The translations under genes were made by a program, and so were the position numbers. From the IMG/VR virus record IMGVR_UViG_3300029448_000244, positions 1-24,508 of that record: a DNA stretch of 24,508 bases, one strand, 5' to 3'. The stretch is from a virus. Under the pieces are notes generated by a model, which was not told the origin of the DNA, ran no database searches, and saw nothing but the letters and a program-made list of their open reading frames with translations. Below, piece by piece: positions 7,965 through 15,031 of this stretch; positions within the stretch are counted from its first letter, which is position 1, and every line of letters begins with the position of its first letter.

Positions 7965-9242
7965 TTACTTCTGTGACTTTGTCAAAGATTCTTCTAAATC
8001 TGGTAATAAGGTACGCCAGGTAGTGCTATTCCTAAACTTATCCTGGTGGTCGTTGTATCTCATGAACATCTTCTGATATATTTTTTGTTGGTCAGTTGAG
8101 AATGTCTCTGTTCTCAAATCAGTGGCATGACCTAATAACTTTGTCACTGTGTTTGCATGGTCAATAGTTTTTGAGGCCTTTTCTATCCTGTCTGCAATTT
8201 TTAATCTATGCTCTGTTGGTAGGATGGCATAATCACAGATGATTGGATATCTAACCTGCGATACCCATGCGATGTCACAATCATCGCTAATGAAATTTTG
8301 TAAGAAGAACTGACACATCTCAGGTAATTGGTCGATGTTCAGTAATTGTATGGCCGGTGCAAAACTGAATCGTCCATTTTTGTGTTTTTCTACTGTGGCT
8401 TTATAGAATGATATGGCTTTCAACACACTGTTCCAGTCACAGGGATATCTGATATATCTGTTCCTTGCGTCCAATCCGTCGATGCTGGCATGGATAGTGA
8501 AATGTTGCACAGCACCCAACCAGGTGGATAGGTTCTTGCTGGTGTTGGTCATGTTTGTCGTGATAGTCAACTTTTTATCTTTGAGTGTATCCTGCACACT
8601 ACAATATTCTAACAACTCGTAAAATTCTTTTATTATAGTTGGCTCTCCACCTATCACTACCAATTGATCAACATTCTTACTGACGTGTTCAAATATACTT
8701 TTTTTGATCTTTTTATTCTTGTACCAATCGTATTCTATTTCAAGCTCGCCAGTCCAGTTGTTCAGTACACCACTTTCCTTCTTAACCCATTTAAGAAATT
8801 CTGGATCCTGTTTGCCCATCTTGATCAGTTCCTTACCGATCATGTGACTGAACTGTTGGCTACACATCTTACAATGTAGGTTACAGGTGTTTCCAAAATG
8901 TAGTTCCAATGACGTGGGAGCATGGTCAACACTGCCGTCTTTGTTGGTTGCACTAATAAACTTTTCTTTGTTTTCGATAGTCCTCATCGATGTCAACCCT
9001 TGCGACTCCGCCGTGACACATTTTTGGCAATTAGTAATCTCCTCACCTGCGATCATCTTGAGTCTGATGTTCTTCATGTACTGGCTATTCCATGAATCAA
9101 GCATTTCGTCTCTGTTCATTTTATAGTGGTCATACTGGTTCTCTTTGGTTATGTTGTCCTCACTCATGCAACATATCTTCTGATGTCCTGTGGTGTGGAC
9201 ATACTGATGACGCCATGGATATGAGCAGTAAGTTTTAGACAT
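7965..9242 (-). CDS. Radical SAM protein no. 1 with N-terminal Cys-rich (SPASM/twitch-like) domain
   Basis: I place the start at the ATG at 9242 (425 aa). It gives an 8-nt ATGTCTAA overlap with the upstream peroxidase gene; an ATG at 9278 would add 12 residues. The radical SAM cluster motif is CNLHCKMC (Cys120, 124, 127), followed by the GGEP glycine motif (VVIGGEPT). Ahead of the core are Cys6 (CSYPW), Cys24/25 (KICC) and Cys72/75 (NCQKC) with a DSWNSQYMKNIR block. That arrangement resembles an auxiliary Fe-S SPASM/twitch domain, here N-terminal rather than in its usual C-terminal place. The core would cleave S-adenosylmethionine to a 5'-deoxyadenosyl radical. The substrate is unknown. It is one of three related genes in the window. 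Confidence 0.88.
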   Translation of the reverse strand: MSKTYCSYPWRHQYVHTTGHQKICCMSEDNITKENQYDHYKMNRDEMLDSWNSQYMKNIRLKMIAGEEITNCQKCVTAESQGLTSMRTIENKEKFISATNKDGSVDHAPTSLELHFGNTCNLHCKMCSQQFSHMIGKELIKMGKQDPEFLKWVKKESGVLNNWTGELEIEYDWYKNKKIKKSIFEHVSKNVDQLVVIGGEPTIIKEFYELLEYCSVQDTLKDKKLTITTNMTNTSKNLSTWLGAVQHFTIHASIDGLDARNRYIRYPCDWNSVLKAISFYKATVEKHKNGRFSFAPAIQLLNIDQLPEMCQFFLQNFISDDCDIAWVSQVRYPIICDYAILPTEHRLKIADRIEKASKTIDHANTVTKLLGHATDLRTETFSTDQQKIYQKMFMRYNDHQDKFRNSTTWRTLLPDLEESLTKSQK

Positions 9243-9654
9243 GTTGTAGTAGGTCCCTAGGTTTAAAATGTGCATCAAATTGCTTCACAAAATTATGTTC
9301 TTTATCTAATAGATACTTGTTGAAGTTCCAGTCGGGAGTGCCAAATGTTTTGAAGACTTTATGTTCAAGGTCTGTCTTTTTACACACAGGAAATGTCACG
9401 TCGTAATGGGTCCTGCAGAATTGTAGGAGTTCATAGTTGTCCCCGGGCTCCTGTCCTCCGAACATATTAGTGGGGAGTGCAACAGGCACTATGTTTCCTT
9501 CTTGGTACAGTGTTTGGAATTCTGCAAACTGTTTGGTAAATCCACACTGCGAGGCACTATTGAATATCACTATGGGTTTATTGTAAAATCTGTTAGAGAA
9601 CAGCAAACCATCTTTCAATGATTCCAGTTCAAGTTCCAATAACTTGTCGGTCAT
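9235..9654 (-). CDS. Glutathione-peroxidase-like thiol peroxidase
   Basis: The product is 139 aa, shorter than typical bacterial GPx/BtuE (about 160-180). The catalytic tetrad is visible: Cys37 (SASQCGFT), Gln68 (FGGQEPG), and Trp109-Asn110 (PDWNFNKYLL). Cys80 (LLQFCRTHYDVTFP) sits where the resolving cysteine of non-seleno, thioredoxin-dependent GPx lies. It should reduce hydrogen or organic peroxides using thioredoxin or glutathione. Usual PCNQFGGQE is here PTNMFGGQE. There is no signal peptide, so it is cytoplasmic. The shortening is at the N-terminus and in the loop before the WNF block. The stop overlaps the radical SAM start by 8 nt, so the two are translationally coupled; protecting an oxygen-sensitive Fe-S enzyme is one reading. 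Confidence 0.85.
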   Translation of the reverse strand: MTDKLLELELESLKDGLLFSNRFYNKPIVIFNSASQCGFTKQFAEFQTLYQEGNIVPVALPTNMFGGQEPGDNYELLQFCRTHYDVTFPVCKKTDLEHKVFKTFGTPDWNFNKYLLDKEHNFVKQFDAHFKPRDLLQHV

Positions 9655-9674
9655 ATATTGTAATTATGTGTGAA

Positions 9675-10031
9675 TTATTTTCTTTTATTCATTGCTGACT
9701 TGGCCATCTTCTTAACCACGTCAGTTGAACCTTGGTTATCAAAATCCATTTTAGGATCTTTTTCTGCCTCTGCATCTGTTTTGACAATAATCTTTTCATT
9801 GTCAAAATCTGCAACCACATTCTTTAGGTCACCGTCTGCGTCATAGATTCTTTTGAAAACATCATAATTGAATGCTGGATAACCTGTGTTGCTCATGATC
9901 TGTTTGACAGCATCCATGCTGATGTCACTTGCTTGGTCCTTCTCGTCAGCGTCACCCTTCATGTTCAACAGGATGTTGATAAGTGCTGACTCTAGGTCTG
10001 TGTCGCTTTTGTTAAATTCGAAAAATCTCAC
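9675..10031 (-). CDS. Small acidic/charged protein (unknown)
   Basis: The product is 118 aa, beginning with GTG (MRFFEFNKSD). It is charged and Asp-rich, without cysteine or membrane segments, and ends in a basic tail (VVKKMAKSAMNKRK). The middle (MDAVKQIMSNTGYPAFNYDV, then KRIYDADGDLKN) looks helical. It follows the 10037-10900 gene by 5 nt and precedes the peroxidase by 20 nt, so it belongs to the unit driven by the late promoter at 10906-10913. I do not recognise a family. Co-transcription with a probable virion gene suggests a structural or assembly role, which is inference only. Confidence 0.7.
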   Translation of the reverse strand: MRFFEFNKSDTDLESALINILLNMKGDADEKDQASDISMDAVKQIMSNTGYPAFNYDVFKRIYDADGDLKNVVADFDNEKIIVKTDAEAEKDPKMDFDNQGSTDVVKKMAKSAMNKRK

Positions 10032-10036
10032 AGGAA

Positions 10037-10900
10037 CTACTTCCCTGCTAGTTTGCTGTATAATCTGTTTGAAGTTTCAAACACTTCTTTTGATTCTCTT
10101 TGTTCTCTGCCTTCTGGTTCTGTGCCACCTGCTTCGGCATCAGAGGCTCCAAACTCATCGTCCTCTTCTCCTGCTTCTGAGTCCAGTGAGTCTAGATCTG
10201 TATCCATGTTCATCGTGTCATCGGCGCCCATAGGTTCTGAAGCAACTTCTTCTCCGGTCAATATTCTTACACCGTTGTCTAGTTCTTGCCTAGTTGTCGT
10301 TAAAGTTGATTCCGCCTGTTCAATCGCTGGTTGGATTTTTTGTAAGAAAGCGTCTGCCTTGTCCGCTCCCATTTCGTCTCTGATTCTGTCTGCTAGTTCT
10401 AACATGCCTTCTGTCTTCATTGATGCTAGATCTTCAAGAAATGATGTTACTTTGTCCATCATGTCCTTTGCCGCTAAAATTAATTCTGATTGTTCTTCTA
10501 CGCCTTCGGTCTGCAACATTTTACTCACTTGTTTCTTTTCATCTGGTGAAAGTGCTTGGCCTTTATCTAATTTAGACTTGGCACTGATCGCAGTTGATCC
10601 CGCTTTGGCTTGTGGATCACTTGCCATGCCGCCACCATATTCGCCAAGTTTTCTTTGTGTGATTTCTTGATTAATGATGTCTAACATCATTTGATTTTTT
10701 TGATAAGTGTTATCTTTTAATTCTTGTCCAAAGTGCGTGTTCTGTGTGATTTCATGTATTTTTGTTCTAACATGATTTGCGTAGTCTTGTAATTCTACTT
10801 CATTGAACTTTGTTAAGTCCATGGTCATATTGAATCTTGACTCAAATTCTTTTAGTAATGACTCAGTGGTTAATGGTTTTGTAAGTTCTATGCTCTGCAT
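10037..10900 (-). CDS. Helical protein with acidic C-terminal region, probable virion/assembly protein
   Basis: The product is 287 aa. Residues 1-90 (FESRFNMTMDLTKFNEVELQ onward) form a charged helical domain. Residues about 130-215 are predicted coiled or helical (DMMDKVTSFLEDLAS; QPAIEQAESTLTTTRQEL). Residues about 220-270 are very acidic and low in complexity, ending in a short basic tail. Acidic, helical proteins of this kind are common among phage scaffold or core proteins, but I cannot match it to a T4 gene. A perfect TATAAATA late promoter lies 5 nt before the ATG. The gene leads a unit with 9675-10031. No enzymatic motif is visible. Confidence 0.75.
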   Translation of the reverse strand: MQSIELTKPLTTESLLKEFESRFNMTMDLTKFNEVELQDYANHVRTKIHEITQNTHFGQELKDNTYQKNQMMLDIINQEITQRKLGEYGGGMASDPQAKAGSTAISAKSKLDKGQALSPDEKKQVSKMLQTEGVEEQSELILAAKDMMDKVTSFLEDLASMKTEGMLELADRIRDEMGADKADAFLQKIQPAIEQAESTLTTTRQELDNGVRILTGEEVASEPMGADDTMNMDTDLDSLDSEAGEEDDEFGASDAEAGGTEPEGREQRESKEVFETSNRLYSKLAGK

Positions 10901-10905
10901 GTTGT

Positions 10906-10913
10906 TATTTATA
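10906..10913 (-). promoter_or_regulatory. Perfect T4-type late promoter core (TATAAATA)
   Basis: The minus strand reads TATAAATA, then ACAAC, then the ATG at 10900. This is an exact match to the T4 late core. A start site about 6 nt after the motif would coincide with the A of the ATG, giving a leaderless mRNA. The same 5-nt spacing occurs at 15032-15039. Confidence 0.7.
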
Positions 10914-10915
10914 TT

Positions 10916-11419
10916 CTATCCACCGAACGTGTCATTAAAGATATGCTGTATTTTGCCCTTACATTCATCCGCTAGGTGGTTTGCTGTGTCCAATCTGTCC
11001 CAATACACGTTCTCTGCCAGTTCATCTTTGTGCTTTTGTGCTTCTCTGATCATGCGTTTAGCACTCTGTATGTCAAACAGTTGCGAGGCAAATTTTGTAT
11101 CAAGTTCAAGTATGTTAATGGGCACTGCTTTTTCATCCGCCAAGTGATGTGCAACTAGAATGGCCGTTTGTTTGAGGTTTATTTCCTCGTGTAACAGTTT
11201 TGCTTCTAGCATGTCTGCTATCACATAAACATATCTTGTACCTGTGTATTTCTTAGGTACGATCGCTATGTTGCCAATGAGTATTCCTTTGGAAAATTGT
11301 TTGGGTAAGTGTCGAAATGGTTGTCTTGCTTTTTCCTTGTGTGCCAATTCCGCAAGTTTATTCTTGAGTCCATATGCCTCAATCTGTTTTACCAGTTCTA
11401 TTTTACTTTTTGATGCCAT
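10916..11419 (-). CDS. Unknown phage protein
   Basis: The product is 167 aa, basic overall, with no membrane segment. It has a helical N-terminus (KSKIELVKQIEAYGLKNKLA), a short beta-like middle (KGILIGNIAIVPKK; TRYVYVIADM) and a long charged helix (SAKRMIREAQKHKDELAE). The start overlaps the upstream 11403-11639 gene by 17 nt, which argues for coupled translation. It ends 15 nt before the gene at 10900, with the next late promoter in between. The family is not recognised. Confidence 0.72.
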   Translation of the reverse strand: MASKSKIELVKQIEAYGLKNKLAELAHKEKARQPFRHLPKQFSKGILIGNIAIVPKKYTGTRYVYVIADMLEAKLLHEEINLKQTAILVAHHLADEKAVPINILELDTKFASQLFDIQSAKRMIREAQKHKDELAENVYWDRLDTANHLADECKGKIQHIFNDTFGG

Positions 11420-11639
11420 TCTTTACAAACCTTATACGCCTATTTAAAGCATATTGCATACCGCCTTCAATTTTTTTTCTTACGAAAATGGCCTTGTCTC
11501 CAAGTATCCTGGCAGTGCGAGCCTCTTCTGGTGATAGAGATCTGTCTGTGAATGATTCCACATTTTGATATTTTTCGACAAACAGCAGTTGCTCTTTGGT
11601 TAGAAACACTTTCACGTGCGGTGCTATCTGTACGAACAT
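11403..11639 (-). CDS. Small basic protein (unknown)
   Basis: The product is 78 aa. It shows HVKVFLTKEQLLFVEKY near residues 8-24, an acidic SPEEARTARILGDKAI helix, and a basic C-terminus (KKIEGGMQYALNRRIRF). No cysteine or membrane segment is present. It overlaps the next gene by 17 nt and follows 11665-11970 by 25 nt. The fold could be a small winged-helix-like protein, but this is a guess. It has no recognised family. Confidence 0.62.
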   Translation of the reverse strand: MFVQIAPHVKVFLTKEQLLFVEKYQNVESFTDRSLSPEEARTARILGDKAIFVRKKIEGGMQYALNRRIRFVKNGIKK

Positions 11640-11664
11640 ATTTTATTGTTGGGTTGGTAAAATT

Positions 11665-11970
11665 TTAGCCAGGCATTTTCATAAGGATTACTACCACTGT
11701 TGATAATAGTCCCGCAACCACTGTGCCTGCTGTTGCTATGATTGTCTTGGATGAACTTTTTTGTCCTGCGATCATATCTTCATTCATTTTTCCCAATCGT
11801 AATTCGATCGCTGAAAGCCTGTCGTGTAACCCTTTGTATCTCTCTGAACAAAGGTCAACGTGTGCTTCTAGGTTTTGTTTTTCTAATTCTGTTGTACTCA
11901 TAAATCGTTCTAAATCTTTTTTGAGGTATCTTACCTCCGTTAATAGAGCCTGTAAATGAGCCTGGGTCAT
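11665..11970 (-). CDS. Coiled-coil protein with C-terminal membrane anchor (XhlA/holin-like candidate)
   Basis: The product is 101 aa. Residues about 5-65 are heptad-like and charged (LLTEVRYLKKDLERF; GLHDRLSAIELRLGKM). Residues 76-97 form one hydrophobic helix (TIIATAGTVVAGLLSTVVVI), with a short MKMPG end. This layout, coiled coil then a C-terminal transmembrane helix, is that of XhlA-type and some holin-accessory or tail-anchored phage proteins. The sequence does not show which. No lysozyme or amidase gene is next to it, which weakens a lysis assignment. A late-type motif lies at 12019-12026, giving a leader of about 43 nt with a modest AAAGG site. Confidence 0.75.
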   Translation of the reverse strand: MTQAHLQALLTEVRYLKKDLERFMSTTELEKQNLEAHVDLCSERYKGLHDRLSAIELRLGKMNEDMIAGQKSSSKTIIATAGTVVAGLLSTVVVILMKMPG

Positions 11971-12017
11971 TGCCTATGCGAGCCTTTATTTGTTTTTAAT
12001 GTGCCTAAAATGTACTA

Positions 12018-12548
12018 TTATTTATTCTGCCAACCACCATACGAAAAGTATGTGTTTATTATGTCACCTGACAGTGCATTGATTACTTTTTGTTCGTTTG
12101 TGCCTGTATTGACTGTAGGTTGTTGCAGGTCGCTTGTTATAAAAGTTTGTATTGGAAAGTGTGCAGTTTCTTTGCATTCAGTAAGCATAGGAACCAGATT
12201 AAAATCTTCTGCCAACTGCTCTGTAGGATTAGCGGCCATACCAAACACTTCGGACTGCTCTGTGTAAAACGTAAAGTGCCATGATCTATGATGACCCTCA
12301 TAATACTTTCCAAATTTTGTATTGACTAGGTCATGATCAATCTTAATTGGATTATCCTCCCAAGTGATGTTACCCCTGATCTGCAATAGTTGTATCATTG
12401 TTTCAAAATTAGCATTTTGTCTTCTTGCAGTCCTTAAGGCTTCCTTACCATCTATCAAGTCTCCAGCATTGGTTTCAAATGGAAATGTTTTAGTGAGGCT
12501 ACCGTTCTTGGTAATGTCCACAAGGGTGTGCATCATGTAACTGTGCAT
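12018..12548 (-). CDS. Unknown phage protein
   Basis: The product is 176 aa. The N-terminus (MHSYMMHTLVDITKNG) is followed by KEALRTARRQNANFETMIQL, then an aromatic/His-rich middle (YYEGHHRSWHFTFYTEQSEV) and a C-terminal segment ending SYGGWQNK. No signal peptide, membrane helix or clear catalytic motif is visible. The general form is familiar from uncharacterised T4-like marine phage proteins, but I cannot name a family. It begins 5 nt after the 12554-12832 gene, with no clear Shine-Dalgarno. Met5 or Met6 could be the start. Confidence 0.72.
   Translation of the reverse strand: MHSYMMHTLVDITKNGSLTKTFPFETNAGDLIDGKEALRTARRQNANFETMIQLLQIRGNITWEDNPIKIDHDLVNTKFGKYYEGHHRSWHFTFYTEQSEVFGMAANPTEQLAEDFNLVPMLTECKETAHFPIQTFITSDLQQPTVNTGTNEQKVINALSGDIINTYFSYGGWQNK
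12019..12026 (-). promoter_or_regulatory. T4-type late promoter motif (AATAAATA) before coiled-coil gene
   Basis: The minus strand reads AATAAATA overlapping the stop codon of the 12018-12548 gene. The next ATG is at 11970, so the leader would be about 43 nt. Being embedded in an AT-rich gene end, a chance match is possible. Confidence 0.45.
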
Positions 12549-12553
12549 AGGAA

Positions 12554-12832
12554 TTATTTTTTCTTAACTGCGTCTATTTTTGCCTGTGCTTCTGCCCATT
12601 GTTCTTTGGTCATCATGACCTCCGCTGGCTCTTGCACCCGCTCTACATCATCAGGTATTAATTTTTTCAATCTGCAATTTAACAGGCCTCTCTTCCTGCC
12701 ACTCTCTAAAACTATTACTGGGTGTCCCCATTTGTCTATCTCTATTGCCTTGATTGTTTGATTGGCAAGGTGCATCCTGCCAACTTCTACTCTGTCTCCG
12801 ACTGCTATCTCTACCGTGAATTTCTCTATCAT
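12554..12832 (-). CDS. Small beta-barrel-like protein (unknown)
   Basis: The product is 92 aa. The first 60 residues alternate hydrophobic and charged positions in short beta strands (VGDRVEVGRMHLANQTIKAI; HPVIVLESGRKRG), like small KOW/SH3-type barrels. A charged C-terminal helix follows (KEQWAEAQAKIDAVKKK). A strong AAAGGAG site lies before the ATG. A late-type motif (12850-12857) and an upstream terminator mark it as the first gene of a new unit that continues into 12018-12548 with a 5-nt gap. Function unknown; nucleic acid binding is possible. Confidence 0.75.
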   Translation of the reverse strand: MIEKFTVEIAVGDRVEVGRMHLANQTIKAIEIDKWGHPVIVLESGRKRGLLNCRLKKLIPDDVERVQEPAEVMMTKEQWAEAQAKIDAVKKK

Positions 12833-12849
12833 AGTATTCTCCTTTGTGA

Positions 12850-12857
12850 TATTTAAG
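12850..12857 (-). promoter_or_regulatory. Late-type promoter motif (CTTAAATA)
   Basis: The minus strand reads CTTAAATA 17 nt before the ATG at 12832, with the AAAGGAG ribosome-binding site between. It lies 4 nt beyond the T-run of the terminator at 12862-12898. A promoter directly after a terminator is the arrangement expected for a new transcription unit. The motif departs from TATAAATA at two bases. Confidence 0.5.
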
Positions 12858-12861
12858 CCAT

Positions 12862-12898
12862 AAAAAAAGGGCGGACCTAATTAAAGAATCCGCCCTTT
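12862..12898 (-). terminator. Rho-independent terminator after the virion-type gene unit
   Basis: On the minus strand AAAGGGCGGA (12898-12889) pairs perfectly with TCCGCCCTTT (12875-12866) around a 13-nt loop, and the T-run continues to 12862 (seven T). It lies 17 nt after the stop of the 12916-13458 gene. This is the clearest intrinsic terminator in the window and ends the unit that starts at 14418-14425. Confidence 0.93.
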
Positions 12899-12915
12899 GG
12901 TAATTGTTGCTAGTA

Positions 12916-13458
12916 CTATGCGTTAACTCTTGCTGAGTTCATTCCGTATACTACTTCTTCACCTGCCGCAGTTACACCGTCTGCTGGTAGGTATCTCACG
13001 TCTACGTGAACACCACCTGCTGAATCGTTCTCAGTTATTCTTGCTAAGATTTCAACTTCGATGTCTGCTTCTGCGTCTGCGATAACTCCTGGGTCAGAAG
13101 CATCTGCTTGGTTTGGATCCAAGTTGATATCTCCTGCTGAGTCTGCCGCGTTGAACTGACCTGGTGTGCCTTCTACTATAAAAGAGTAGACATCACAAAG
13201 TTCGTCTTCAACGATTGAAGTGGCAATCGCCGCGTCTTTTTCAGTTGCTTTTACACCTAACGTGTATGATTGTGCAAGTATAGTACCGAAAGTACCTACT
13301 AACTTACTCATTTCGTTGAACACTGAATCTTTAGTGTCTGGTGTAGTTGCAGTTGTTAACATTTCGTCATCAAACAACATTTCAATAAAAGTTAAACCTT
13401 TACCTGTAAATGATTGTCTTCTGCACATGTTTGCTGTTGCATTACTTGTTGCTGGCAT
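12916..13458 (-). CDS. Probable abundant virion protein (unknown family)
   Basis: The product is 180 aa, acidic and rich in Ala, Thr and Asp. The N-terminus (MPATSNATANMCRRQSFTGK) is followed by a helical segment (MSKLVGTFGTILAQSYTLGV), an Asp/Ala-rich linker (about residues 105-130) and a beta-like C-terminus (VHVDVRYLPADG). An AGGAG site precedes the ATG. It is the third and last gene of a unit with the paralogous pair at 13480-14354, directly before a strong terminator. Strong ribosome-binding sites and the tight, terminated unit suggest high expression, as for a structural protein. No homology to the pair is obvious. Confidence 0.78.
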   Translation of the reverse strand: MPATSNATANMCRRQSFTGKGLTFIEMLFDDEMLTTATTPDTKDSVFNEMSKLVGTFGTILAQSYTLGVKATEKDAAIATSIVEDELCDVYSFIVEGTPGQFNAADSAGDINLDPNQADASDPGVIADAEADIEVEILARITENDSAGGVHVDVRYLPADGVTAAGEEVVYGMNSARVNA

Positions 13459-13479
13459 TTGTGTCTCCTATATTAACTA

Positions 13480-13911
13480 TTAACTAACAGCCGCCGCAGT
13501 TAAGATACCAAGTTTAGTTTCTGTTACTGTTGCACCTGTTAAGTCAGCAGTTACTCCAGGGAAAGAATCACTAGATTGATCTAATGTTCTAATGTAAGCC
13601 TGTAGTGCCGCTATTGTTGTTGTACTGGAAAGAGAGTCTAACTGATCTGTTCTCACCAAATACGATTTTTGTGTGTCCGAATCAACCAATGGACCTTCTG
13701 CTAATATTCTTAGTCCGTGATGTTCGAATGCATGTCTAGTCATTTGTAGACCTGCTACTGCTGAGCCTGTAGTTAAGTCACCTACTTCTGCTGATACGTC
13801 AACGATGAAGTCAACAGTAAGGATCGTTAGATCAACACCTTCTGCTTCAAAGTTTTGGTTCAATGAAAAGTTACCTTTACCACCTGCTACTTTACTTGCG
13901 TCATAAGCCAT
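13480..13911 (-). CDS. Probable virion protein, paralogue B of a tandem pair
   Basis: The product is 143 aa, sharing a framework with the next upstream gene (13935-14354): MAYD at the start, a GNF turn, EGV before a hydrophobic strand with TVD, GEV or VGDL turns, an AGL helix, then YLVRTDQLD, SSTTT and an IRTLD helix. Spacing is nearly collinear, so these arose by tandem duplication. An AGGAGG site lies 9-14 nt before the ATG. It has no cysteine, signal or membrane helix. Small, strongly translated, duplicated genes beside other virion genes suggest head decoration or tail proteins; which is not visible. Confidence 0.8.
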   Translation of the reverse strand: MAYDASKVAGGKGNFSLNQNFEAEGVDLTILTVDFIVDVSAEVGDLTTGSAVAGLQMTRHAFEHHGLRILAEGPLVDSDTQKSYLVRTDQLDSLSSTTTIAALQAYIRTLDQSSDSFPGVTADLTGATVTETKLGILTAAAVS

Positions 13912-13934
13912 TTTATTTTCCTCCTAAAATGTTA

Positions 13935-14354
13935 TTATGCTACCTGAGTATCAGACAAGTCTCTATCGCCTGCTGTTGCAGATGATATTGTTGCTGTTAC
14001 TTTATCAGGTGTTAATGCGTTTAATCCTCTTATAGCCGCTTGGATTGCCGCAACTGTTGTTGTTGAACTGATCGTGTCTAGAGCGTCTGCTCTTACCATG
14101 TAAGTTTGCTCTGTGTTTGAGTTGCCTAAAGCACCCATTCCTAAGACGTTAACGCCTTGGTTTTGGATTGCCTCTATTGATAACTTCAGACCAGCCGTGT
14201 TTGCTGATGCAGTTGAATGGGTTACTTCACCATTCATTGCACTAATATAATCAACTGTGATGAAGTCAACTCTTACACCCTCGCCCTCGTGAGCAAGATT
14301 TGGTGTTTGAAAGTTTCCTGGACCACCCGCTGATATTGTTCCGTCGTATGCCAT
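13935..14354 (-). CDS. Probable virion protein, paralogue A of a tandem pair
   Basis: The product is 139 aa and aligns end to end with 13480-13911 (MAYDGT, GNFQ, EGEGV, FITVDYI, GEV, AGLKL, YMVRADALD, SSTTT, AIRGL). The C-termini diverge after the shared IR-x-L helix. An AGGAGG site is placed 8-13 nt before the ATG. The leader is about 58 nt from a CATAAATA late-type motif and begins with a GC-rich hairpin that may protect the mRNA. It is first in a three-gene unit ended by the terminator at 12862-12898. Function is inferred from context only. Confidence 0.8.
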   Translation of the reverse strand: MAYDGTISAGGPGNFQTPNLAHEGEGVRVDFITVDYISAMNGEVTHSTASANTAGLKLSIEAIQNQGVNVLGMGALGNSNTEQTYMVRADALDTISSTTTVAAIQAAIRGLNALTPDKVTATISSATAGDRDLSDTQVA

Positions 14355-14391
14355 GATATATCCTCCTTTTTTCTCTGATATTATGACTAGT

Positions 14392-14408
14392 GCCTCCGCT
14401 CCGGAGAC
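14392..14408 (-). other. 5'-leader hairpin before the virion gene unit
   Basis: On the minus strand GTCTCCG (14408-14402) pairs with CGGAGGC (14398-14392), seven pairs including one G-T wobble, around the loop GAG. It begins about 4 nt after the expected start of transcription from the motif at 14418-14425. Terminal 5' stem-loops stabilise several bacterial and phage mRNAs, and this unit has very strong ribosome-binding sites. Confidence 0.45.
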
Positions 14409-14417
14409 ATTTGTATC

Positions 14418-14425
14418 TATTTATG
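14418..14425 (-). promoter_or_regulatory. T4-type late promoter motif (CATAAATA) for the virion gene unit
   Basis: The minus strand reads CATAAATA in the 102-nt gap before the 14354 ATG. It differs from TATAAATA only at the first base. The gap holds this motif, the 14392-14408 hairpin and the AGGAGG site, and nothing else that I can see. Confidence 0.6.
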
Positions 14426-14456
14426 GTAAAGGTTGGTAAATTAAGCAGTAATATTA

Positions 14457-15026
14457 CTATTTTTGCAGGATTTCCCGTACTTTTTTGGTCAAGTCAGTGT
14501 TTGGGAGTTTGCTTCTTAAAAACTGTACAAGTCTATCCTTGGCTTTGTTTTGAGTGCGGCTGTCCAATTTGTTAAAGTCGGCTATTGCCCTTCTGAGATT
14601 CCTGTAATTTGCGTCTGTGATGTTCAGTGATCTTTCCAAGCCTGTCAAAAATTTATATGGTTCTTCCCATGTTCTCAGGTATCTACGTAGTGCCATTACC
14701 GGAACAGGTTGTCTCTGCCTCATGGCCTGTGCCTGATTCTTGTTCTTAAGTTTTTTGGTTATATCTGGATCACCGGCTACTATTGCCAACATGTTGGCCA
14801 GATCGTTATTGACCATTCTCACTTGATCAAATGTACCCTTTGCCATTGTTTGATCGGCATACATCCTAGTGAAAGGCCTACCTTGTTCCATTGTGTGTAA
14901 GAATGTTAATGCAAGGAAACTAAGATATATTCTTTCTGTTACTTCGGGAAAGGTAAATCTCTGCAAGTCACTATGCCTTCTAATGACTTTGCCTTCAGAT
15001 ACATACTTTAAAAAAGGTGTTAGCAT
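14457..15026 (-). CDS. Basic helical protein (unknown)
   Basis: The product is 189 aa, strongly basic in its C-terminal half (LRRAIADFNKLDSRTQNKAK onward) and mostly helical. The N-terminal segment (RRHSDLQRFTFPEVTERIYL onward) is followed by FLALTFLHTMEQG and a Lys/Arg/Gln-rich middle. No membrane or catalytic motif is seen. A perfect TATAAATA lies 5 nt before the ATG. The start is only 19 nt from the divergent 15046 gene. It is the last minus-strand gene before the strand-switching island. The basic character could suit nucleic acid contact or assembly, but no family is recognised. Confidence 0.72.
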   Translation of the reverse strand: MLTPFLKYVSEGKVIRRHSDLQRFTFPEVTERIYLSFLALTFLHTMEQGRPFTRMYADQTMAKGTFDQVRMVNNDLANMLAIVAGDPDITKKLKNKNQAQAMRQRQPVPVMALRRYLRTWEEPYKFLTGLERSLNITDANYRNLRRAIADFNKLDSRTQNKAKDRLVQFLRSKLPNTDLTKKVREILQK

Positions 15027-15031
15027 ATAGG

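Noticed and set aside
10053-10670. Plus-strand Ser-rich open frame (205 codons)
   Set aside because: It is the complement of an acidic, Ala/Glu-rich protein; the Ser/Leu-rich composition is the expected shadow of such codons.
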